From: an uncultured Arthrobacter sp.
Lineage (GTDB): Bacteria > Actinomycetota > Actinomycetes > Actinomycetales > Micrococcaceae
Length of the DNA stretch: 64,000 bases
Direction of reading: 5' to 3'
Assembly: GCF_947495145.1 (NCBI RefSeq)
Contig: NZ_CANLXP010000007.1
Span: 1-64,000, forward strand
Positions 29,007 to 37,803 of this stretch are shown here, piece by piece. Numbering within the stretch: the first letter of the stretch is position 1; every line of letters begins with the position of its first letter. The notes beneath the pieces are model-generated. The model ran no database searches. It saw only the letters and a list, made by a program, of their open reading frames with translations, and was not told the origin of the DNA. The translations under genes and the position numbers were made by a program.

Positions 29007-29933
29007 GTGAATCGCTCTACCCCTGACAGCTCCCCAGATCAACGCCTGGACGGTCTTACCGCCGTTGTGACCGGCGCTAACAGCGGCCTCGGACTGCAGA
29101 CCGTCATTGGCCTGGCTCGACGCGGGGCGTCAGTGGTGCTCGCGTGCCGCAGCGAGGAGCGGGGCACTGCCGCGCTGCAAAGGGCACGCGAAGAATCAGG
29201 GAGCACAGCGCTGACGCTGCGCCTGCTCGACCTGGCAAACCTTGAGTCTGTACGGTCGTTCTGCCGCGACTGGTCCGGGCCGCTGGACCTGCTGGTCAAC
29301 AATGCCGGTGTGATGGCAACCCCGTTGCGGCGCACCGCAGATGGCTTTGAGCAACAGTTCGGCATCAACCATTTGGGGCATTTCGCGCTGACCGGGCTGC
29401 TGCTGGACTCGCTGCGCCAGTCGCCGTCGGCCAGGGTGGTGACGGTGTCCTCTCTGGCGCACAAGCGGGGGCGTATCGACTTTGCCGACTTGAATGCGCG
29501 TTCCCGGTATCGGCCGTGGCGGGCCTACAACCAAAGCAAGCTCGCCAACCTCCTGTTCACCATGGAGCTTGACCGCCGTGTCCGGGCTGCGTCCTGGCCG
29601 CTGATCGCGGCCGCGGCGCATCCGGGATTGTCGACCACAAACCTGACAGCCGGGATGCGGGGGGCGGCCGTTCTCGACTTGATGGGCGGATTCTTCCGCG
29701 TCATGGGGCAATCGGATGTAGACGGCGCAAAGCCGATTCTGCTGGCTGCCTCCGGTCCGCAGGTACACGGCGGCGACTACTACGGGCCCGGTGGGACGGG
29801 TGAAACACGTGGCAACCCGGTTCTTGTGGCTCCCGCTCCGTCCGTCCTTGACGAGGGCGTCGCTGCGAAACTCTGGGGTGCAAGCGAAGAACTCACAGGT
29901 GTGAGGTTTTCGGGGCTGTCCGCCGCCAGCTGA
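29007..29933 (+). CDS. Short-chain dehydrogenase/reductase
   Basis: A 308-residue classical SDR resembling the retinol dehydrogenase/WWOX subgroup. The nucleotide motif is VVTGANSGLGLQ, the NNAG motif is in LLVNNAGVMAT, and the catalytic Ser and YxxxK are in VSSLAHKRG and YNQSKLANLL. The start is GTG 29007 with GAGAAAGG upstream. The natural substrate is unknown. Confidence 0.9.
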   Translation: MNRSTPDSSPDQRLDGLTAVVTGANSGLGLQTVIGLARRGASVVLACRSEERGTAALQRAREESGSTALTLRLLDLANLESVRSFCRDWSGPLDLLVNNAGVMATPLRRTADGFEQQFGINHLGHFALTGLLLDSLRQSPSARVVTVSSLAHKRGRIDFADLNARSRYRPWRAYNQSKLANLLFTMELDRRVRAASWPLIAAAAHPGLSTTNLTAGMRGAAVLDLMGGFFRVMGQSDVDGAKPILLAASGPQVHGGDYYGPGGTGETRGNPVLVAPAPSVLDEGVAAKLWGASEELTGVRFSGLSAAS

Positions 29934-29936
29934 GCC

Positions 29937-29984
29937 GCTAGCTCGCGGTTCGGGGTGCTAGCTCGCGTTCGGCCGCTAGCTCGC
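29937..29984. repeat. Triple GCTAGCTCGC repeat
   Basis: Three exact copies of GCTAGCTCGC start at 29937, 29957 and 29975 (spacing 20 and 18 bases) with similar GTTCGG-type spacers. The third copy contains the stop codon of the minus-strand lipoprotein, so the array looks like duplication of that gene's last codons into the intergenic space. Confidence 0.7.
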
Positions 29985-30758
29985 CACCTGGAGGGACATG
30001 ATCATTCGGCGAATCTGATCGAAATCTCCTTCATCGAACCGCTTCTGGGCCTCAGCGATAGTCGCAAAGGATTCGGTTCGCGAGCCGACCTGGGTCGGGT
30101 CCAGCGCCCGAAGCTGTACAGCATCGCCGAACGAGTACAGGCCGATATGGTCTGGCCCCTGAACGGTGTTGTACAGCACGCACGCGGCTGAATCCGCTCC
30201 GCCCACCAGATCGGTAATTCCGTACGAACTGAAGAAACGGAATCCCTGAATGAGTCGCACAACAAAGCGTGGCTCAATGGACCCCTCCGCCGCTGCTGTC
30301 GACGGGAGCTCAACCGGCTCGCTGCTGAGCACGATGTAGGGGCTGGTTGCGTCCGCCGCGCATTCCTCGGGCTGCGAAGCAATTCTCGTGTGCAGCTCGG
30401 CCATGCTGACACCGTCCGGGTTGGAGACGTCGTAGTGCAGACCGCCCTCGTCGAAACCCTCCCCCGGATCCTCGATCCTTTCCACCGTCCAGTTCTCTGG
30501 AACCTCGAAACTGACGAGGCGCTGTTCATCGGTGAAAACGGTCCATCCGTCGCCCGGAGCGGGACGTTCCGGAAGCATGGGAAGGGCAACAGGGGTGGGG
30601 CTGGCGGTCGCTGAAGCCGACGCTCCCGGTTCTGCACTCGCAGAAGGACTGGCAGGGGGACGATCACCAATAACGAAGTCGTCACATCCAGTGATCGTGG
30701 CTGTAACGGCGAGCAGCAGAACAGCGCCGAGTAGACCGGATTTCACTGGTCTCGTCAT
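29976..30758 (-). CDS. Uncharacterised lipoprotein
   Basis: 260 residues. The signal sequence ends in TITGC (lipobox), then a Ser/Ala/Pro-rich linker to about residue 60, then a globular domain starting WTVFTDEQRLVSFEVPENWTVER, which resembles the PsbP/SCP-like ligand-binding proteins common in actinobacteria. The start ATG 30758 has AAGGGA six bases upstream; the frame is open to 30848. Function unknown. It is tail-to-tail with the SDR gene and separated from the desulfurase upstream by 86 bases. Confidence 0.75.
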   Translation of the reverse strand: MTRPVKSGLLGAVLLLAVTATITGCDDFVIGDRPPASPSASAEPGASASATASPTPVALPMLPERPAPGDGWTVFTDEQRLVSFEVPENWTVERIEDPGEGFDEGGLHYDVSNPDGVSMAELHTRIASQPEECAADATSPYIVLSSEPVELPSTAAAEGSIEPRFVVRLIQGFRFFSSYGITDLVGGADSAACVLYNTVQGPDHIGLYSFGDAVQLRALDPTQVGSRTESFATIAEAQKRFDEGDFDQIRRMIMSLQVAS

Positions 30759-30844
30759 GTTCAATCCCTTCAGTCGACCCCTGTTTACCACTTTATGCAG
30801 TGAAGGGAGCCACCGGGAGGAGGCGAAACGGGCGGGGCGCGGAA

Positions 30845-31990
30845 TCACCGCGTCCCGATGCCCTGGACGGCCTTGACTGACGAGACAACAGCCCGCGCAG
30901 CGAGGGCGATTTCAGCGTCGGTCGTCGCGGCCGTCCATGACAGGCGCAGAGCGGTCTGGGCGACTTCGGGGTCCAGACCCAGCGCAAGCAGCACCTCCGA
31001 CGGTTCACTGGCACCGGCGGCGCAGGCTGACCCGCTCGACGACACGACGCCTGCACGTTCCAGTTCAAGCAGGATTGCCTCACCGCTGGCGCCAGGAAAG
31101 CAGAAGGAGGCAACGTTCGGCAGTCGCTGCGCAGGATGACCGGTCAGGATGGCACCGTCCACGCCGTTAAGCACCGCGTTGATCAGGTAATCGCGACGGG
31201 TGACCGAACCGGCGGAATTCGCGGCGCGTTCCTCCTGAACCAGCCGCAACGCCGTCGCGAGGGCCACCGCACCCGCAACGTTCTCAGTTCCTGAACGTTT
31301 CCCGCGCTCCTGCCCGCCACCATGGATCAGTGGTTCCAGCGGAAGGCGGGAACGAACGAAAAGAACGCCGCAGCCCTTGGGCGCACCGAGTTTGTGCCCC
31401 GAGATGCTCATTGCGTCGACGCCAAGCTTGGCAGTGTCAAGCGGCAGCCACCCCGCGGCCTGCACTGCATCGGTGTGAAAGGGAATCCTCCGCTCCCGGC
31501 ACACTGCGGCCAGTGCGGGAATGGGCTGCACGGTGCCCACTTCGTTGTTGGCATACATGATGGTGCACAGCGTGGTGTCTTCAGTAAGAGCGCCACGAAG
31601 CGCCTCCTCGTCCACGAGCCCTGCTTCCGTCACGGGCAGAAGAGTAATCCGGAAGCCGTGGACCCGCTTCAGATAGTCGAGCGTGTCGAGGACGGCCGGA
31701 TGCTCGATCGCCGAGGCGACAATGTGCTTTCCCCGGGGCGTCGCCAGCGCGATCCCCTTGAGCGCGAGGTTGTCCGCTTCCGTCCCGCCCGAGGTGAAGA
31801 CGACGTCGTTCGGCTTGCAGTTCAGCTCACCTGCTACCAGCCGGCGGGCGTAACCGAGAGCCCGGGCGGCGGACTCACCGACCGTATGGTGGCTCGAGGG
31901 GTTACCGTAATCTGCTGTCAGCAGCGGCCACATGGCTTCGAGCACCTCCCGGCGTACCTCCGTGGTGGCAGCAGCGTCGAGGTAGATCAC
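30845..31990 (-). CDS. Cysteine desulfurase (NifS/IscS-like) of the nad operon
   Basis: A 381-residue PLP enzyme that removes sulfur from cysteine as a persulfide. The PLP Lys is in SISGHKLGAPKG, and the active-site Cys in SSGSACAAGASEPSEVL. It is the last gene of nadA-nadB-nadC and overlaps nadC by four bases (GTGA). The location suggests it builds the iron-sulfur cluster of quinolinate synthase NadA, a role known for NifS-like proteins in Bacillus nad operons. A general role in iron-sulfur assembly cannot be excluded. Confidence 0.92.
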   Translation of the reverse strand: MIYLDAAATTEVRREVLEAMWPLLTADYGNPSSHHTVGESAARALGYARRLVAGELNCKPNDVVFTSGGTEADNLALKGIALATPRGKHIVASAIEHPAVLDTLDYLKRVHGFRITLLPVTEAGLVDEEALRGALTEDTTLCTIMYANNEVGTVQPIPALAAVCRERRIPFHTDAVQAAGWLPLDTAKLGVDAMSISGHKLGAPKGCGVLFVRSRLPLEPLIHGGGQERGKRSGTENVAGAVALATALRLVQEERAANSAGSVTRRDYLINAVLNGVDGAILTGHPAQRLPNVASFCFPGASGEAILLELERAGVVSSSGSACAAGASEPSEVLLALGLDPEVAQTALRLSWTAATTDAEIALAARAVVSSVKAVQGIGTR

Positions 31991-32916
31991 CGCGCGCCGC
32001 CCGATACGGCGTCGATAAACGGCATTGCTGCCTCGGGCGCAGGCGCATCGATAGTCATGTCCAGCCCGAGATCGAGCGCTCGAACACTGTGCGTCAGTGC
32101 ACCTGATGAAATGATGTCGACGCCGGTACGTGCGATAGTGCCGACGGTTTCCAGCCGGACGTTGCCGCTTGCTTCCACCAGTGCGCGCCCCGCAACCAGT
32201 TTCACTCCGGCGGCCAGGTCCTCGAGACTGAAGTTGTCGAGCATGATCGTGTCGACGCCGGCGGCGAGCACCGGCTCTATCTGGTCCATCCGGTCAACTT
32301 CGACTTCGAAATGGACTGTGTGCGGCAGGCCCGCCCGCGCGGCCTGCAGCGCCTCGGTCAAGTCGACTGTCCCGCCCTGCGTAAGAACCGCAAGGTGGTT
32401 GTCCTTCGCCATGACCGCATCGGACAGGCTGAAGCGGTGATTGAATCCTCCGCCGCAGCGCACGGCATGCCGCTCAAGAACACGAAGTCCGGGTGTCGTT
32501 TTCCTGGTATCCACTACACGTGCGCCGGTTCCGGCGACCTCCGCAACAAAGTGTCCGGTGAGGGTTGCAATACCACTCAACCGCTGCGCCAGATTCAAGG
32601 CGACCCGCTCCGCGGTCAGAACCGAACGGGCCGGGCCCCGCACGGCAGCGAGCGCAGCATCGGCGTCGAACGCTTCACCGTCGCGCACCTTGAAAGTGAC
32701 TTGGATGGCGGGGTCGGTGAGCCGCATCGCAGCCTCAATAACCTGCTCGCCGCAGAAGATGCCCGGTTCGCGAGCGATGACCGCAGCTTCCGCCGTCGCC
32801 CCCGCGGGTATGAGCGCCTGCGAGGTCACATCTCCCCACGGCGCATCTTCGGCGAGCGCTGCGGCAACGATGCGGTCGACCTCGGTAGCGGACGGTTTGG
32901 CCAGTGCGAGATTCAC
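31987..32916 (-). CDS. nadC: Nicotinate-nucleotide pyrophosphorylase (carboxylating)
   Basis: A 309-residue quinolinate phosphoribosyltransferase. It converts quinolinate and PRPP to nicotinate mononucleotide. Substrate-site motifs are visible: ARVVDTRKTTPGLRVLERHAV, KDNHLAVL, HFEVEVD and the C-terminal SSGALTHSVRALDLGLD. The start is GTG 32916 with GAGGAG six bases upstream, which overlaps the nadB stop by four bases. The frame extends to 33093 but lies inside nadB there. Confidence 0.95.
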   Translation of the reverse strand: MNLALAKPSATEVDRIVAAALAEDAPWGDVTSQALIPAGATAEAAVIAREPGIFCGEQVIEAAMRLTDPAIQVTFKVRDGEAFDADAALAAVRGPARSVLTAERVALNLAQRLSGIATLTGHFVAEVAGTGARVVDTRKTTPGLRVLERHAVRCGGGFNHRFSLSDAVMAKDNHLAVLTQGGTVDLTEALQAARAGLPHTVHFEVEVDRMDQIEPVLAAGVDTIMLDNFSLEDLAAGVKLVAGRALVEASGNVRLETVGTIARTGVDIISSGALTHSVRALDLGLDMTIDAPAPEAAMPFIDAVSGGAR

Positions 32917-34451
32917 GAAGCGCTCCTCAGTATGGTGGGGCTGCCGGGCCCCTCGGTCATGGCGGGGAAATCGACCCGGTAATGCGCTCCGCGCGACTCC
33001 CTGCGCCTGAACGCCGCCGCCGCCATAAGCCTGGAGCAGAGCAGAAGGTTCGCGTCTTCTCTTTCTGCCCGGGAACCTTCGGCAGACCGCCACTCGGCAA
33101 GCTGCTTGGCGGCGATCCGAAGGCCCGAATCTTCCCGCACGAGGGAAACGTGTTCAGACATCACTCGCTGGACATCGCCTCGAACGGCCTGCATCGGCCC
33201 GTCCGCAAGTTCAACCGCGTCAGCCTCGACGGTGGGCCACTCAGCCGGTCCCGCGGCGAGCGCTGCAGCAGCCCTCGCGCCGAATACCAGACCTTCCAGC
33301 AGGGAGTTGGATGCCAGCCGGTTGGCGCCGTGTACACCCGTCCGGGCAACCTCTCCAACCGCATACAGCCCGGGCAGGGATGTCCGGCCGTGGGTGTCCG
33401 TCCACACTCCACCCATCCAGTAATGTGCGGCCGGAACAACTGGCAGCAGGTCGCGCGTCCAATCGAAACCTGCCTGCCCGGTCACAGCCGTCAACGTGGG
33501 AAAGCGCCGGGCAAGGTAGTCCGAACCAAGCGAGGTCGCATCGAGGAATACCTCTTGCCCGCCGGTCCGTGCCAGATGCAGGGCGATACTGCGGGAAACA
33601 ACATCCCGCGGCGCAAGTTCGCCGCCAGGATGATAGTCCGTCATGAACCGGCGCCCGGCCGCGTCCAGAAGCACCGCGCCTTCTCCCCGCACAGCCTCCG
33701 ATATCAGGGGGTGGCCGGGAACGTTCAGCGCTGTCGGGTGGAACTGGAAAAACTCGAGGTCGGCCACAGCTGCGCCGGCCCGCCAGGCAGCAGCAACACC
33801 GTCGCCTGTGGCAACCGACGGGTTGGTGCTGTGCTGGAAGATTCCCCCCGCTCCGCCTGAGGCGAGGACAACGGCGTCGGCCGGCACCATCTGCTGCTCG
33901 CCATGGCGAAGCACGACGACGCCGGTCACCTCCCCGTTCCTTGTCGCCAGATCGGCGGCGAACGAGTGCTCCTGGACGCTGATCCCGGGATCTTTCCGAG
34001 CAGCACGGATGAGTGGAGCCGCAATGCCCTCCCCGGTGGCGTCACCACCGATGTGAAGAATCCGCGAGGCCGCGTGCGCTGCTTCCCGACCGACCGCCAG
34101 GCTCCCATCCGCGGTGCGGTCGAAGAGCGTTCCCAGGGCGCCGAGACGTTCAATATGAGCCGCCGCCTCTGAACAGAGGATCCGTACCGCAGGTTCGTCG
34201 CAGTGCCCGGCACCTGCTGCAATTGTGTCGGCTACATGCGACTCGACGCTGTCCTGGCCGTGGCCGGTGGGAGATCCAACGCCGGCGTGTGGCCCGGGCA
34301 GGACTGCAGCAATACCGCCCTGCGCGTGCCAGGTGCTGCTTTCGGCAAGCGTGCCCTTCGCGAGAACGGTGACGTGGGTATCCGAGCGACGCAGCTCCAG
34401 CGCCGTATACAACCCCGCGATGCCGCCGCCGATGACCAGGACGGAGTTCAC
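32913..34451 (-). CDS. nadB: L-aspartate oxidase
   Basis: A 512-residue FAD enzyme that oxidises aspartate to iminoaspartate, the first step of de novo NAD synthesis. The FAD fold VLVIGGGIAGLYTALEL opens the protein. Conserved blocks are WHAQGGIAAV, ASGGAGGIFQHSTNP, QFHPTAL and HYWMGGVWTD, with the C-terminal GEVARTGVHGANRLASNSLLEG. The start is GTG 34451, overlapping the nadA stop by four bases. Confidence 0.96.
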   Translation of the reverse strand: MNSVLVIGGGIAGLYTALELRRSDTHVTVLAKGTLAESSTWHAQGGIAAVLPGPHAGVGSPTGHGQDSVESHVADTIAAGAGHCDEPAVRILCSEAAAHIERLGALGTLFDRTADGSLAVGREAAHAASRILHIGGDATGEGIAAPLIRAARKDPGISVQEHSFAADLATRNGEVTGVVVLRHGEQQMVPADAVVLASGGAGGIFQHSTNPSVATGDGVAAAWRAGAAVADLEFFQFHPTALNVPGHPLISEAVRGEGAVLLDAAGRRFMTDYHPGGELAPRDVVSRSIALHLARTGGQEVFLDATSLGSDYLARRFPTLTAVTGQAGFDWTRDLLPVVPAAHYWMGGVWTDTHGRTSLPGLYAVGEVARTGVHGANRLASNSLLEGLVFGARAAAALAAGPAEWPTVEADAVELADGPMQAVRGDVQRVMSEHVSLVREDSGLRIAAKQLAEWRSAEGSRAEREDANLLLCSRLMAAAAFRRRESRGAHYRVDFPAMTEGPGSPTILRSAS

Positions 34452-35749
34452 GGCCTTGCCGCCAGCATCCGCTCGAGAGCGACACGGGCATGGGCGGCTA
34501 CTTCAGGCTCCACCGTTATCCGGTTGCGAACGTCTCCCGCGACCAGGCCCTCCAGCACCCAGGCCAGATACCCTGGGTGGATCCGGTACATGGTCGAACA
34601 GGGGCAAATGACCGGATCCAGGCAGAAGATCGTGTGCTCGGGGTACTCCGCCGCAAGCCGGTTCACCATGTTGATTTCTGTTCCGACCGCGAAGGTGGTG
34701 CCCGGCTCCGCCGCCGCGATCGCCTTCCGGATGTAATCCGTTGAGCCTGCTTCATCAGCCGCATCGACAACAGGCATGGGACATTCCGGGTGCACAATGA
34801 CCCGGACACCGGGAAACTCGGCCCGCGCCTTCTCTATCTGGTTGACAGTGAACCGCTTGTGCACTGAACAGAACCCGTGCCAGAGGATGACCCGTGAATC
34901 CAGCAGCTCCTGCTCCGTGTTGCCGCCTAGCACCTTGCGGAGATTCCACATCGGCATTTCATCGAGCGACACCCCCATCGCCTTCGCCGTATTGCGGCCC
35001 AGATGCTGGTCGGGGAAGAAGAGGACCCGCTGCCCGCGCTCGAACGCCCACTCAAGCACCGTGGCCGCGTTTGACGAGGTGCACACGATGCCGCCGTTGC
35101 GGCCGCAGAACGCCTTGAGCGCTGCTGAGGAGTTCATGTAGGTAACCGGGATGACCGGCTGCCTACCGCCGTCGTCGGGCTCGGTTCCGAAAAGCTCTTC
35201 GAGCTGTTCCCAGCAGTCGGCAACGGAGTCAGCGTCAGCCATGTCGGCCATTGAACAGCCGGCCGCAAGGTTGGGCAGGATCACGCTCTGGTCGGGCCGG
35301 GACAGAATGTCGGCAGTTTCGGCCATGAAGTGGACGCCGCAAAACACGATCGCTTCCGCGTCCGGGCGGGTGAGCGCCGCGTTCGCCAGCTGGAACGAAT
35401 CCCCCACGAAGTCGGCATGCTTCACAACCTCGTCGCGCTGGTAGAAGTGCCCGAGGATCACGAGACGGTCGCCCAGCGCCTCCTTGGCCGCAAGAATGCG
35501 GGCTTCAAGTTCCGCATCGCCGGCCAGCTGATATTCCTCCGGCAGCACGCCCTGGCGCGGTGTAGAGACCGGTGCCAGGTCTTGCAGTGAAGCGCCGGGG
35601 CCGTAGTCCGGAGCCCGCTCGGGGACGGTGGGAATGTCGAATTCCCAGGGCCCTTTGGCAAGATCGGGGCTGCAGGTACCTTCCCCCGCACGGGACTGCT
35701 CAGCGTCCTCGCGGGTCATGAGCTGAATGGCGGTATTGATGCTCGTCAT
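34448..35749 (-). CDS. nadA: Quinolinate synthase (4Fe-4S)
   Basis: A 433-residue enzyme that condenses iminoaspartate with dihydroxyacetone phosphate. Three cluster cysteines are visible in VFCGVHFM, IVCTSSNA and VICPCSTM, and the HFYQRDEV motif is conserved. It has an N-terminal extension of about 80 residues, seen in actinobacterial forms. ATG 35749 has GGAGA upstream; the frame is open to 35818, overlapping nrtR. It is first of the nadABC-desulfurase chain and follows nrtR by 65 bases. Confidence 0.96.
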   Translation of the reverse strand: MTSINTAIQLMTREDAEQSRAGEGTCSPDLAKGPWEFDIPTVPERAPDYGPGASLQDLAPVSTPRQGVLPEEYQLAGDAELEARILAAKEALGDRLVILGHFYQRDEVVKHADFVGDSFQLANAALTRPDAEAIVFCGVHFMAETADILSRPDQSVILPNLAAGCSMADMADADSVADCWEQLEELFGTEPDDGGRQPVIPVTYMNSSAALKAFCGRNGGIVCTSSNAATVLEWAFERGQRVLFFPDQHLGRNTAKAMGVSLDEMPMWNLRKVLGGNTEQELLDSRVILWHGFCSVHKRFTVNQIEKARAEFPGVRVIVHPECPMPVVDAADEAGSTDYIRKAIAAAEPGTTFAVGTEINMVNRLAAEYPEHTIFCLDPVICPCSTMYRIHPGYLAWVLEGLVAGDVRNRITVEPEVAAHARVALERMLAARP

Positions 35750-35771
35750 GGGATTCTCCGTGGTGGAAACG

Positions 35772-35785
35772 GGCTCACGTGAGCC
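35772..35785. promoter_or_regulatory. Perfect palindrome in the nrtR–nadA gap
   Basis: GGCTCACGTGAGCC, 14 bases with no loop, 23 bases upstream of nadA. It does not resemble the NrtR box upstream of nrtR. It may be an operator or part of a small mRNA hairpin. Confidence 0.3.
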
Positions 35786-35814
35786 GGTGGATACTCGATC
35801 GGAATGGGGCTGCT

Positions 35815-36537
35815 TCAAGGGGATCGGGCGGGTTGGGGTTGGCGCGCGCCGGCGTCGGGCACCGGTCCTGCATAGCGGTAGAGCCGCGGCGGCCGGTGGC
35901 GGGTCCCGGTGAGGTAGTCATCGGTGGGCTCAATGTGCGGTGTGGCGCGGAGCTGCCGCCGGAAGTTCGCGGGGTCGAGTTGTTTGTCGAGCACTGCCTC
36001 ATAAACCTCCCGGACCTGGGCGAGGGTGAAACGTTCCCCCAGGAGGTGGTAGGCAATAGAGCCGTACTCCATCTTGTTGCGCAGCCGCCAGAGTGCGTAT
36101 TCCACGATCTCGTTGTGGTCGAAGGCAAGGACCTCCAGCCGGTCAGCCCGAAACCATCGCACATTCTCGGAATCGCGCGTCAGCGCCGCCTCGTCCGGCT
36201 GGACCAGCGCCCAGTACACGATGGAAACCAGCCGCTGGCCGACCGAGCGGTGCAACCCCCCGAAGGCGTACAGCTGTTCAAGATACTTCGGCGCCAACCC
36301 GGTGGTTTCCAAGAGGTTGTGTGATGCCGCGTCCTGCAGGGATTCAGAGTGCGCAAGCGGCCCACCCGGGAGCGCCCACTGGCCCAGGTACGGCTGGCGG
36401 ATACGCCGCACAAGGGGCAGCCACAGGGTAGGCCGACCCGTTGCCTCACTTGGTCGAAGGGCGAAAATCACCGTAGAGATAGCCAACGACGGCGGCTGTT
36501 GGCTTCGTTCGGAGACGTTCGCCGAAGTTGCATTCAT
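35815..36537 (-). CDS. nrtR: Nudix-related transcriptional regulator of NAD metabolism (NrtR family)
   Basis: 240 residues. The N-terminal Nudix-like domain (STVIFALRP, LPLVRRIRQPYLGQWALPGGPL, residues about 20–150) has a degenerate Nudix box (AHSESLQDAASHNLLETTGL lacks the full REXXEE), consistent with a sensor that binds ADP-ribose rather than an enzyme. The C-terminal half (HNEIVEYALWRLRNKMEYGSI, FTLAQVREVYEAVL, NFRRQL) is the winged-helix domain typical of NrtR. ATG 36537 has AAGGAG upstream. The gene precedes nadABC and has a good NrtR-type palindrome in front, so it probably represses itself and the nad genes. Confidence 0.88.
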   Translation of the reverse strand: MNATSANVSERSQQPPSLAISTVIFALRPSEATGRPTLWLPLVRRIRQPYLGQWALPGGPLAHSESLQDAASHNLLETTGLAPKYLEQLYAFGGLHRSVGQRLVSIVYWALVQPDEAALTRDSENVRWFRADRLEVLAFDHNEIVEYALWRLRNKMEYGSIAYHLLGERFTLAQVREVYEAVLDKQLDPANFRRQLRATPHIEPTDDYLTGTRHRPPRLYRYAGPVPDAGARQPQPARSP

Positions 36538-36570
36538 CGAAACGCTCCTTCCATGCGCCGCTGGCGGTCG

Positions 36571-36595
36571 ACTTATGGTCACTCTGACTATAAGT
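36571..36595. promoter_or_regulatory. NrtR operator
   Basis: A 25-base palindrome: arms ACTTATAGTCA and TGACCATAAGT around three central bases on the minus strand, with one arm mismatch. It lies 34 bases before nrtR and resembles known NrtR boxes (TATAGTC-like arms). The divergent hydrolase gene begins beyond it. Confidence 0.75.
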
Positions 36596-36862
36596 CATTC
36601 TAGACTGCTGGTCGGATACCGACCAATCAAGGCGATTGACAGCACATACAGGTTGATGCTGAAAGTTACGTGTGAGCCGGCACCTCGATTTGCATCCGGC
36701 TGGAAGCGGTGACTAAAGTCACACGGGTTGGCCACTGCTGGCCGGGCGGTGGAGAACTGTTCAATGAAGCACAGTTCTCTGCCGCATTTTCTTTTCCCAA
36801 CGGCTTCCGCATGGGCGCTAGAGTTCAGGAGAGGCAGCGGCAACGAGCACCCGGGAGGAACC

Positions 36863-37663
36863 ATGGGACGTCACAGCGATCATCTGGTTGAGGGAACCAA
36901 TCCAGGGCTGAATGTAACCGTCCATGAACCTTCCACCGCATCGGCACTGCGCCCGGTCCTGCTCCTGCACGGATTCGCCTCATCGGCCAGGCTCAATTGG
37001 GAAGATTCGGGGTGGGTGCGCGCCCTCTCCGATGCCGGCCGGCGAGTTGTCACCGTGGACCTTCCCGGGCACGGTGCAAGCGCCGCTCCCGAAGAAATGG
37101 ACGCGTACTCCCCCAGTCGGATCCGTGCGGACCTTCTGCAGGTTCTGCTGGACGCACACGTCCACCCGCTCGCCGACGATCGGCGGGGAAGCGGCGTCGA
37201 CATCATTGGATACTCGCTGGGGTCGCGGCTCGCCTGGGAATTCGGTGCAACACAACCCGAACTGGTGCACCGGATGGTGCTGGGCGGACCGGGAAGCGGC
37301 GATCCGCTGGCTGCTTTCGATCTGACAGCTGCGCAGCGCTTCCTGACTGATGGAACACCCATCGAGGACGAATCAACCAGTAACCTCCTTCGGATGGCAC
37401 GCCTCGTTCCGACCAATGATGTCTTCGCCCTGCTCACGATGGTTGAGGCGATCAAGCGCGAGCCCTTCGTTCCGGCTGATGCCGTCCCGCACATGCCCTT
37501 GCTCCTGGTCGCCGGAGATCAAGACGAGCGCGCGCTCACCCTGCCTGAACTGGCGGAACTGAGCGGCAACGCCGAGGTCCTCTGGCTACCCGGACGCACC
37601 CATACCAACGCAGTCACGTCCCGGACATTCAAGAGCGCGGCCATCGAGTTCCTCGCGGCGTAA
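36863..37663 (+). CDS. Alpha/beta hydrolase
   Basis: A 266-residue hydrolase with oxyanion motif LLLHGFASSA, nucleophile elbow GYSLGS, Asp in AGDQDE and His in PGRTHTNAV, so the triad is intact. ATG 36863 has GGGAGGAA upstream; the frame is open to 36728 but that stretch has no site. The substrate is unknown. The 36596–36862 stretch upstream holds the divergent promoters and no other gene that I can see. Confidence 0.88.
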   Translation: MGRHSDHLVEGTNPGLNVTVHEPSTASALRPVLLLHGFASSARLNWEDSGWVRALSDAGRRVVTVDLPGHGASAAPEEMDAYSPSRIRADLLQVLLDAHVHPLADDRRGSGVDIIGYSLGSRLAWEFGATQPELVHRMVLGGPGSGDPLAAFDLTAAQRFLTDGTPIEDESTSNLLRMARLVPTNDVFALLTMVEAIKREPFVPADAVPHMPLLLVAGDQDERALTLPELAELSGNAEVLWLPGRTHTNAVTSRTFKSAAIEFLAA

Positions 37664-37725
37664 CAATTCGCTGAACTTTCTACCGCTGACGTAGTGGGCG
37701 GTCTTTCGCACCTCCCGGGACAGGG

Positions 37726-37759
37726 TAGAATAGTTGAGGTGATCAGCATGCTTATCACC
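37726..37759 (+). promoter_or_regulatory. Kinase promoter and palindrome
   Basis: A −10 TAGAAT (37726–37731) is followed at 37738–37759 by a 22-base palindrome with two mismatches (arms GGTGAT and ATCACC around AGCATGCT). The palindrome would begin at about +1, so it is either an operator or a 5' mRNA hairpin. The ribosome site of the kinase gene (GGAGG) is 40 bases further on. Confidence 0.45.
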
Positions 37760-37803
37760 CGCTTTTCACCCTTATAACTTTCTTTCTTCCCCGGAGGTCT
37801 CAC

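Noticed and set aside
35772-35785. A second NrtR box
   Set aside because: The palindrome does not match the arms of the box at 36571–36595.
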